Source: Meconema thalassinum (lineage: Eukaryota; Arthropoda; Insecta; Orthoptera; Tettigoniidae). From it: a stretch of 64,000 nucleotides of DNA. How positions within the stretch are numbered: the first letter of the stretch is position 1; every line of letters starts with the position of its first letter. The notes under the pieces were generated by a model. It ran no database searches and was not told the origin of the DNA. It was given only the letters and a program-made list of their open reading frames with translations. Where the stretch lies: the NCBI GenBank assembly GCA_946902985.2, contig OX336392.1, forward strand, positions 23,442,982 through 23,506,981, read 5' to 3'. This document shows positions 10,491 to 18,956 of this stretch, in pieces. Position numbers and translations under genes: made by a program.

Positions 10491-10784
10491 TTAAGCTCCA
10501 GTTTTCAAAAATATCATATTCGAATAGAACAACAATTTCTCTTTCACTCAGTGAAGGAATTGGTTTAATATCTCAAATAGAATGGAACTTATAGTAAAAG
10601 TACGATATGACTGACATCTCCCAGCGAAAATGAAATTTCCTGTCAACGCCCATTTTAATGAGCAATCTCCATTCCTCAAAATTGACCCTTTTAGAATATT
10701 CACTTTAACTATCGAATTATGTTGATAGCACTGGCATTATAAAATTTGCACAAAATATAGCTGGACTATTTTGGTCTAATAGTT
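10491..10784. other. Unassigned DNA with (GTT)n
   Basis: AT-rich sequence ending in a short (GTT)n tract at about 10783-10806. No gene is seen. Confidence 0.5.
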
Positions 10785-10806
10785 GTTGTTGTTGTTGTTG
10801 TTGTTG

Positions 10807-11045
10807 TGTGAGTCTTCAGTCTTTTGACTGGTTTGATGCAGCAATCCATGCTTCCCTGTCCTGAGCTATCCGTTTCATCTGTACATAGCTGCCACACCCT
10901 ACATCCGAGGCAATCTATTTAACATATTCTAACCTGGTTTACCCCTACAGTTCTTATCCTCGACCCTTCCTTCCATCACGAACTTTGCTATTCCTGGGTG
11001 TCCTACCAATCTATCTCTTCTCTTCGTTAGCATTAGCAAAGAAAA
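10807..11045 (-). pseudogene. LINE K 3' end fragment
   Basis: TCAGTCTTTTGACTGGTTTG and the following block match 23545-23620 and, in reverse, 37160-37315. Read on the minus strand, the debris encodes an AWRAASNQS-like LINE C-terminus and, upstream, EYVxxIAxDVGC-like residues, with stops throughout. Confidence 0.7.
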
Positions 11046-11180
11046 CTAGTTTTAAAAGAAATAAGATACTATGACTGTAGGAAAACACTGAGAAATCTGG
11101 TGAGGAAGGACCAGTTCATGCGGCAGGGGAATTTTAGAACATCCCAACCATGTGAAACTTTCGTCGCTCATTTCCCGTAA

Positions 11181-11197
11181 GTTCATATTTTTCATTC
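11181..11197 (+). repeat. Left copy of flanking 17-bp direct repeat (target duplication)
   Basis: GTTCATATTTTTCATTC occurs here and at 13601-13617, bracketing the Penelope-like element. It overlaps the first bases of the left arm by 4 bp. Confidence 0.75.
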
Positions 11198-11527
11198 ATA
11201 ATGTTGAATTTTGGGCTTATGCCGTGTTTTATTATATTGCAATTCGACGCGTTTCGAAAGAAACCATGTCTTTCATCGTCAGGAATAATCTGGAATACGA
11301 CAATGTTGCTAAGAGAAAGCAACGAAGAACATATAGAAGGTGCCCAAAGATGGACGCCATTATAGCCCCATGTTAGGGACAACGGAAAGCAGCAGTGAAT
11401 TACTTTCTCAGGGTTCTGATAATAGGTAGCCAGGATTCACTGAGATTGTAGCCGGTGTCGCGGTTGAAATTATCTGGGTGTTTACGTATTTCAACCGCCT
11501 CCCTGATGATTCTGGGACGATATTGCT
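11194..11527 (-). repeat. Left inverted arm (334 bp)
   Basis: Reading this arm in reverse gives 13240-13573 base for base as far as I could follow. Its perfection suggests a young insertion or recent conversion between the arms. Confidence 0.9.
11238..11295 (-). ncRNA. Hammerhead ribozyme motif, antisense copy in left arm
   Basis: The reverse complement of 11276-11282 is CTGACGA, followed by a 6-bp stem II, GAAA and ACGCGTC. It is the mirror image of the motif at 13475-13535. Confidence 0.75.
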
Positions 11528-13367
11528 AAGTGATACCCAACAGGCAGTTCTCGCTAAAGGTCTCAATTTTGCTGTAGCGCCTAGAAGAATTCCTATTGAA
11601 GAACTTATTACATCCGTAGAATCCTCAGTACATCACCTCACACCTGAAGAGGCCGAGGAAGCCAGGCAAGAATGTTCCCGAGTTCTCAAGACAGCTAAGC
11701 CACCTAACACCAACTTAAAACAAGGCGAAAGCCGGGCACTTAAAGATCTAAGGGACAATTCTGATATTATCGTTCTCCCCGCTGACAAGGGTAACGCGAC
11801 AGTGGTATTGGATAAGGTTGATTATGATTCCAAGATCTCGTCTTTGTTATCAGATCCTGTATATAGGATTAATAGTCGTGATCCTACTACTCGCTACTCA
11901 AATGTCACCGTCAAATTGATCAAGCAATCATCTATTCCAGCGGATGCAGCGAAGACTCTCCTTCCAGGGGATGCTATTCCTCCGAGACTCTATGGTCTTC
12001 CTAAAATACATAAGGAAGATGTTCCTCTTAGACCTATTGTTAGTACGATTGGTTCTCCTACATATGCCCTTTCCAAATACTTAGGTAGACTACTTCAGCC
12101 GCTTCTGGGTAACACGCCTTCGTACATTAAGGATTCCACACACTTCGTGGAAAAGTTAAAAGCTATAACACTTCAGCCGGGTGATATTCTAGTGAGTCTC
12201 GACGTGGTGTCTCTGTTTACGAGAGTACCTATTGATGGTGTTATGTCTCTCATTAATGGCTTTTTTCCTGAAGACATCACAAGACTTTTTTATCACTGCA
12301 TGACCTCCTCCTACTTTCTATGGAATGGGAATTTTTATGAGCAGACTGATGGTGTGGCCATGGGTAGTCCTCTCTCTCCTGTTGTGGCTAATTTCTTCAT
12401 GGAGAACTTTGAAGAGAAAGCTTTGTCGTCGGCTCCTTTCAAACCGAAGATCTGGTGGCGTTATGTGGATGACACGTTCGTTGTTTGGACGGAAGGTGAG
12501 GAAAATCTTAGCCATTTCCTGGATCACCTTAATCTCCAGCACCCTTCTATTTGTTTCACCATGGAAAAGGAATCTGACGGCAAAATACCTTTTTTAGATG
12601 TTCTCGTCACCAAGAAAGAGGATGGATCTTTAGGACACAGCGTTTTTCGTAAGCCAACACACACCAATAGATATCTCCACGCAAGTTCTCACCATCACCC
12701 TGCCCAGAAACATGGTATCCTTACAACTCTAACTACCAGGGCTAGGAGGATTTGTGAAGTGTCTTCTTTACAAGAAGAAATTAACACCCTGCGAACCACC
12801 TTTGAGAGCAACGGTTATAGCAAGGCTTTGATTTCTACGGTTCTGAAACCAACAAATAATAATAGGACGTCAGTTGAGAAAAGAGATGTAAGAGGAACTG
12901 CTTACCTTCCGTACATACATAACACAACGGATCGTATTGCTAAAATCCTACGTCGATACAACATACGGACTGTATTTGGAACTTCTGTTAAGATTAGGCA
13001 ACTCCTGCGACCAACTAAGGACAGTTTGCCTAAATTGCAACAACCGGGTATCTACAGAGTTCCCTGTACTTGTGGCAAGGTTTACATCGGGCAGACTTCG
13101 AGAACAATATGCACTCGCATTAAGGAACATAATAGATGTATCAGGCTCATTCAACCTGATAAATCAGCTGTTGCCGATCATGCTTTAACACCTGGCCATG
13201 ATGTCATGTTCCAAGGGGTGGATGTTCTTGCCCGTATAAAGCAATATCGTCCCAGAATCATCAGGGAGGCGGTTGAAATACGTAAACACCCAGATAATTT
13301 CAACCGCGACACCGGCTACAATCTCAGTGAATCCTGGCTACCTATTATCAGAACCCTGAGAAAGTAA
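11528..13367 (+). CDS. Penelope-like reverse transcriptase with GIY-YIG endonuclease, 5'-truncated
   Basis: The frame is open from 11478, but 11478-11527 lies in the inverted left arm, so genuine element coding starts at about 11528. There is no ATG before a methionine in motif A's neighbourhood (GVMSLI), so the natural start is lost. Counting from 11478, the 629-residue frame shows DKGNATVVLD near 103-112, YGLPKIHK at 172-179, motif A LDVVSLFT at 241-248, motif B DGVAMGSPLSP at 291-301, catalytic YVDD at 329-332, and IPFLDV then RKPTHTNRYLH (370-401). C-terminally, GIY at 524-526, YIG at 536-538 and Arg547 form a GIY-YIG nuclease with a CxC pair between them. Catalytic residues look intact and no internal stop is present. 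The protein would copy the element's RNA at nicked chromosomal DNA. It ends at TAA 13365-13367 inside the right arm. Confidence 0.92.
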
Positions 13368-13573
13368 TTCACTGCTGCTTTCCGTTGTCCCTAACATGGG
13401 GCTATAATGGCGTCCATCTTTGGGCACCTTCTATATGTTCTTCGTTGCTTTCTCTTAGCAACATTGTCGTATTCCAGATTATTCCTGACGATGAAAGACA
13501 TGGTTTCTTTCGAAACGCGTCGAATTGCAATATAATAAAACACGGCATAAGCCCAAAATTCAACATTATGAAT
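13240..13573 (+). repeat. Right arm (334 bp) of Penelope-like element
   Basis: This contains the last 43 codons of the reverse transcriptase frame, the 3' untranslated region and the sense hammerhead motif. It is the exact reverse complement of 11194-11527. Confidence 0.9.
13475..13535 (+). ncRNA. Hammerhead ribozyme motif, sense copy
   Basis: The core is CTGACGA (13485-13491), then stem II GAAAGA/TCTTTC (13493-13498 with 13506-13511) closed by a short loop, then GAAA (13512-13515) and GTC (13519-13521). Predicted self-cleavage falls after C13521. Stem I pairs ATTC before the core with GAAT after the site. Stem III is only ACGCGT, which is self-complementary, so two molecules could pair and act as a dimer, as proposed for minimal hammerheads of Penelope-like elements. 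U13492 is an extra unpaired base, a common variant in this class as I recall. Activity is not shown by the sequence alone. Confidence 0.8.
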
Positions 13574-13600
13574 AATAACACGGGCCGTGAAAGTCTAAAT

Positions 13601-13617
13601 GTTCATATTTTTCATTC
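13601..13617 (+). repeat. Right copy of flanking 17-bp direct repeat
   Basis: It is identical to 11181-11197. It lies 27 bp beyond the end of the right arm. Confidence 0.75.
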
Positions 13618-14747
13618 CGTTTCCCTAATAACTCATGAACTTACAAAGATATTTCAGTGAAGTTTTGTAGTCACAGTTCTACGATAGTTATCAACAAAAT
13701 GCACTAGAATGGTTCCCCTAACCATTATAGTTTATTAATAATACATTATTTACTATGAAAATTGTATAGATTATAGACCCATTATTTAAAAAATCTCAAA
13801 ATAATATTTCTTCTTGAAATATTTCAATCATTCTAGTACATTTTGTTCTTGTGTATAATATACAGCCGCCATTTTGTGTGCATATATATCCATGATGATG
13901 CAATTTTCTAAATATTTAATAGTTGGTGTGCGTTTATTGTATGTAGACTGTGTTAAGTGACAACTCCAAACAGTTGATCAGTGCAAAGAAAATAAATGTT
14001 AAAAATTCACTATTTTGTTGCTGTCTAAGGTGTTGGTCCCCCCCCCCCCCCCTAAACGAATGAGGGTTCCTTATTGCTCTGATATTCTCGGGTATCTGAG
14101 TGGTCGTGTTGAATTTGAATGAAGATGACTAAAAACGCACAAAACTATATCACTCGATCGCAATTAGAATTTGCAGCATCAATGCTCCATTGAGTATGGT
14201 ACGTAATATATGCACCCTCATTGTGAGTGACATATCATGCGCAAAGACTATGCTCATTAGTACCTTTCTATACAATACTGTTGCTGGACTGCGTCTGTGT
14301 TCAAAATTATGGAATGCTGCACTTTTTTCATTAAATATTACGCATGACCTGACGTTACATTCCTGCGATGGACTACAGTACTATTTCCCACGTGAAAGGA
14401 GCTAACATTCATTCAATGAGAGGAGGAAAAAAAAGGAGGACGGATTTATTTGAAGTGGAGTATCAGAGGAATGAAACGACCGAAATATCACACACGAATT
14501 TCATTTATTTCCGTGATCCCTTTTTCCCGTTTCTGCTGTGCACAAGAGGACAGGGGAATTACAGCTGCTTTTGGCAATGTCAGTTCCCTCTGTCTGTCAT
14601 ACCTGTGAACAGAAAGCTTCAAACAAGCCATTATGAATGCTTGATCGTCACAGTATTGGACATTGTCATATTTCGACTCAAACTGAAACATGTTGACTAC
14701 CGTTTTAAATTGTCCTTTGATGGTACATTATTAAGATCAAGAATTTA
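13618..14747. other. Unassigned DNA with a C14-16 run
   Basis: A poly-C run lies at about 14038-14052. The open frames at 14190-14748 show no recognisable domain, have no repeat match in the window and overlap each other on both strands, so I do not call a gene. Confidence 0.45.
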
Positions 14748-15480
14748 GGTAATTATTTTAATATTGAACCCGATCATAATTTAAATATCTCGGAAGCAAA
14801 ATTACCAATGATGGAAGAAGCAAGAAAGAAATCAAATGTAGAATTTTACAAGCCAAATTAGCATTTCACAAAAAGAAACGTTTATTCACTACAAATTCCA
14901 TTAATCTTAAAACCAGAAAACGATTATTAAAAGCGTATGTTTGGAGTATTGCCCTTTATGGTTGCGAAACGTGGACAATTGGAAAAGAAGAAAAAAAGGA
15001 GGATAAATTCTTTTGAACAATGGTGTTATAGAAGAATGCTAAAAATTAGCTGAACAGAAAACATAACGAATGCTCAAGTATTTAAAAAGGTGGAGGAAAA
15101 TTATACCTTATGGAAAAGCATATAGAGGAGGAGGACTAGACTGATAGGACATATTTTGAGACACGATAGCCTGCTGAAAACGGTATTGGAGGGAATGGTT
15201 GAAGGCAAACGATGTCAAGGAAGACCACGCCTACAATATGTACAGCAAATCATGTCTGATGTAGGATGCAGAAACTATGAAGAGATGAAGAGGAAAGCTA
15301 TAAATAGAACCGACTGAAGAACTGCCGCAGACCAATCCATGGATTGAATACTTAAGAAGACATAATTTCATATCACAATAATATTGGTTCAACAGCTAAA
15401 ATAAATTAGGTAATTATTTAAATATTGAACCTGATCATAATGTCATACCACAAAAATATTCATTCAACAGCTAAAATTAA
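14748..15480 (+). repeat. Tandem 77-bp duplication split by a LINE
   Basis: TAGGTAATTATT and ATATTGAAC followed by GATCATAAT occur at 14748-14782 and again at 15410-15443. CATAATTTCATATCAC (15361) and CATAATGTCATACCAC (15437) begin the second halves. One unit was interrupted by the LINE at 14783-15360. Confidence 0.75.
14783..15360 (+). pseudogene. 5'-truncated LINE (RT C-terminal part) in 8-bp target duplication
   Basis: It is flanked by CATAATTT at 14775-14782 and 15361-15368. It reads KYLGSKITNDG from its first codon, then LKAYVWSIALYGCETWTIGK, CYRRMLKIS, a stop, LIGHILRHDS and GKRCQGRPRLQYVQQIMSDV. This is the post-catalytic connection and C-terminal region of a LINE polymerase; the YADD core is absent through 5' truncation. 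At least three in-frame stops make it dead. The short perfect duplication indicates target-primed insertion that stopped early. Confidence 0.85.
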
Positions 15481-16577
15481 GAATAATGATTTATGAAGTG
15501 CAATGAGTTGGAATATGACCTGAGAATGATTAATCACATAAGGATTCAGGAGTCCGTGATACAATGTTTTTGCCTTCAATATAATATACTACAATCTCTT
15601 CTAAAATACAGCAAAATTATTAAATAAATTTCGACACTTCAGGACAGGAAAATATTCATCAGGAACATTATACTTTAATTATATAGTAATTCATAACTTA
15701 TGCAGTGAAATCGATAGGTCGGAAGTCGAAAGAAGACTGCTCACACTCATTCTGGTGGCAGCGAAGCCGCTGGTGTATTTATGAATTGTGTCTCACAAGA
15801 TCATAAAGTATCCGGTGGAAGAAACCGTAGATAATCAGTAACAAATATCACGATGAATTGCCGTGAGTATTAGTGAAAATAAAATGTTCATTATTAAAAT
15901 TAAAATTGATTATATTGGTCAAAATACGACAAAGTGCAACGTGATTGCAGAAAAGAACATAGTGAAATAAAATGTATTATAAGAAAATCTTCAAACTTTG
16001 CGAATTATAACTGTGAAATAATACAATCTGTGACGAATTATTGTCGACACACTAAATTGAATTAATTATATAATTGAGATTCGATGGATAAAGCTTGATA
16101 TTCACTAATCATATGGAGGCTAACTTGATGCTGCTGTATAAGGAAGCACACTTAAATTCAGTGATAGCAGAAATTGCATGGTCATTTTTGTAAATTATTC
16201 TGCAAAGTGTGGAAGCAATGTTTGAATTGAAATAGAAACAATTTAAATTTTATTTTATTGAATCCGCCTTCAATACTAAAATGATGTGTTAAATTAACGT
16301 ACATGTTTCTGTACACAAAGATACCTTCTTCAGTGTCAGACTTTATGAACTAGGTTAACATTAAGAAATGGATATCTCTACAATACATTTTAAATAAATA
16401 GTTCCAAATACTTACATTAAAAAATTCTAATACTTAGAAGTTGTTGCATCTAGATTGTGTCATTGGAGTTGCGATGGACTGTGGTGAGATTATTAACATC
16501 GATAGAGGGCATTGAGATTTCTGCGTTCGACATCTGCTAAGGCCAAAACATTATTATTTTTATTATTATTATTATTA
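15481..16577. other. Unassigned AT-rich DNA ending in (ATT)n
   Basis: No gene is recognised. The last 30 bases are an imperfect (ATT)n tract into which the next Helitron is inserted. Confidence 0.5.
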
Positions 16578-17293
16578 TCCCTCCCTAGGCCTATATTATT
16601 CTACTAAGGTCCCATTCCAATTTTGCACCGAAAATAAGGTCCCATTAACACCAACCTACACATATGGAGTACCTACAGGTTCAGCATAACCAAATGCGTA
16701 AGCGAAACGCACTCACTTGCTCTTTAAATGCCTCACAATTAAATAAATACCTTAAAACATGTATATTTACAATGAAATAATGAAAGAATGCAACACGGTA
16801 ACCATGGTAACAGAATCTCACTGGTCCATCTATTTCTGTAAGACGCAATGCAATTCCAATTATTACATTACCGTGAAAGTTTCCAGACGATTATAAGGTT
16901 ATCACTGAACCAAATTAAGCTGTAAAATTCATCAATACATACAGTATAATGCGCTTAAGGGGGTCAAGGGGCACTCTAGAAATTTTTCACGCAATTTTCA
17001 CGTGTGAGTGTGGTACGAAAGGTCTTTTTCAGCCGACTAAAAAGGGTCTCCGAAAACCACATTTAAAGGCCCTTAAATTAACAGTGTCTGTGATATTCCC
17101 AGAAAACTAACTTCACTCTGATATACCTATGAAGGAATGACGAACCCCTAATCACTGCACCAGTAGCTGAATTGATAAAGTCTGATTATTCATACCAAGG
17201 ATAAATCAGTCATAGCATTCATGATTGAGATTTTGCTAAGTGTTCTCTTTACAACTAGAATAATCACGGGCGAAGCCACGACGGGTAATGATA

Positions 17294-17294
<1 letters not shown>
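16578..17294 (+). mobile_element. Non-autonomous Helitron, copy 1
   Basis: It starts TCCCTCCCTAGGCC after an A and ends GACGGGTAATGATAG before a T, with a GGGCGAAGCC hairpin-like segment near the 3' end. It matches 33074-33766 throughout. The final CTAG of the Helitron consensus is ATAG here. Both flanks are ATT repeats, consistent with A/T target insertion without duplication. No helicase coding is present. Confidence 0.8.
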
Positions 17295-17329
<35 letters not shown>

Positions 17330-17330
17330 G
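17295..17330. repeat. (TTA)n microsatellite
   Basis: A clean TTA run continues the flank interrupted by the Helitron and abuts the start of the R1-type LINE. Confidence 0.9.
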
Positions 17331-17679
17331 AGATTGTTGTTGTGGTTATTCTAAGGAAGGTGCACGTGAGTTTCGCAGCTGCAGAATAGCTTCGGAGAGT
17401 GAGTTTGCATTGTGATTTGACTTACCAAAGCGGGTTAGTACAGTTGTTTAACCTCCATTGTGTGGTAGATGTGTTAGTTTGCAATTAGAACGACATAATA
17501 TCGTGTGTATATTATAAATCTTGTGGTGAAATAACCTCGTTGTGAACAGCCATCTTGTCAAAGATGAAATCACACAGAAGATAGATAGACGATCATTTCC
17601 TTGTGCAAGCGCTCCTATCGCTAACCAAAGACCTCAATCTCTCGATCCGAATCACGGCCTACTAGACTCCACCATCGGT

Positions 17680-18956
17680 ATGACGGAAGAGGCAAAGATT
17701 CAGCGTGATACAGCGGAGTTGTTGGGAGCATCAACGGAAAGCATCCAAAATGGCGGAGAGGGTAGGCGTATTAACTCAAACCAGATTGATGATATCGGTC
17801 GGCAGATAACAGAGAATCAACATGAAGAAAGATGCATCTTGAGACTGCCAGATCACTACTAAAGAAGATTATGGCTATTCCTCTTAAGAACTTAAAAATG
17901 GATATAAAAAACGGTCTCATGAAGTTGGAAAAAGCTTTAGATGCTGGAGCAACATGTAGGTTGTCATGGAAGAAATCAGCAGAAGAACTCAAGCAGGAAA
18001 TAACTATCATGGAGAACAAAGAATCGACCAGGACATCATTAGTAACAAATGAAATGGTGGAAGATCCAGGAAAATGGAAAAAGGTTCTACCTAAGAAGTA
18101 GAGAAAGAAGAAGAGTGAGGAGAGGAAACCTAATGATATTCCAATGGAGCAGGTCAAAAACGATCTTAAAGATACAGCGGTTAGCGAGAGTGGAAAACGA
18201 CCTTATTCTAAATTAGGGAGTCGATCAGAAGCCGTAATTATCAAACCAATGAAGGGTAAGATTTTCGCTGATGTTCTGAAGGATATCAGGAATAAGGTAA
18301 AGCCGGAAGACAATGGAGCAGACATTCGATCTATCCGTAAAACTAGAGATGGGGCTGTTCTTCTTCAATTCAAGAAAACAACGCAGATTGAAAACAGGGA
18401 GAAATTCAGTAAATCTCTGAGAGATGCTCTTGGACAAGATGGTGATGTAAAGGCTTTAATTCCCCGAACTACACTGGAGATTCGGGACTTGGATGGTATC
18501 ACTACCGTTGCAGATGTGGAGGAACCTGTGAGGCGGGATTGTGGTAATACTCATGGAGAGCTGAAAATTTCGGTAACTAAACCAAATAGCTGGGGACAGA
18601 AACTTGCCTTTTTTGAAACTAAAGATGAGGATGCTCAGAAACTTCTGGAAGCAGGAAGAATTAAGATAGGATGGCTATACTGCAGAGTACGTGTTAGAAC
18701 CATTTTACCTCGCTGCTTTCGATGCCTTTCATATGGACATTTGGCAAGGAATTGCGAAGGCCCTGACAGAAGTAAACTTTGTTTTATGTGTGGAGAAGCT
18801 AGTCATAAAGCAGTAGACTGTAAAAAGAATAATCCGCGATGCATGCTTTGTACAGATAAAGGTGTCAATGAAGTTAAACAAAATCATGCTCCTGGATCAG
18901 GTGCATGCACAGTTTTTCGTGAAGCTCTTGAAAAGGCCAAAAATAACAGAAAATGA
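17680..18956 (+). pseudogene. R1-type ORF1 (Gag-like, three CCHC knuckles), disrupted
   Basis: The first usable ATG is 17680 (MTEEAKIQRDT). A frame change near 17830-17862 leads into a lysine-rich, probably helical segment (17832-18098). A TAG at 18099-18101 then interrupts an otherwise continuous frame that resumes with RKKKSEERK. The C-terminal third has three cysteine-histidine knuckles: CX2CX4HX4C (CFRCLSYGHLARNC), a second of the same spacing (CFMCGEASHKAVDC) and a longer third, CX2CX11HX6C. This set is characteristic of ORF1 proteins in the R1/jockey group, which coat the element RNA. The gene ends at TGA 18954-18956, overlapping the ORF2 start. Confidence 0.85.

Larger units (their letters stand above)
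11194..13600 (+). mobile_element. Penelope-like element with perfect inverted arms
   Basis: The element comprises a 334-bp left arm (11194-11527), a body with an open RT + GIY-YIG frame, and a right arm (13240-13573) that is the exact reverse complement of the left, followed by 27 bp of extra 3' sequence. A 17-bp direct repeat flanks the whole. Penelope-like elements are retroelements whose copies are often 5'-truncated and joined to an inverted or tandem partial copy of themselves. Hammerhead motifs in their terminal repeats are a known family trait. Here the left arm is an inverted copy of the element's own 3' end, including the last 43 codons. Confidence 0.9.

Noticed and set aside
11134..11382. 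Minus-strand 82-residue frame beginning MSLTWGYNG, and its twin at 13385-13660
   Set aside because: Both lie in the arms of the Penelope-like element downstream of the stop codon and across the hammerhead; the pair is explained by the inverted repeat.
14190..14748. Overlapping 71- and 126-residue frames as a gene
   Set aside because: No motif, overlapping frames on both strands and no similarity to a repeat or family I recognise.
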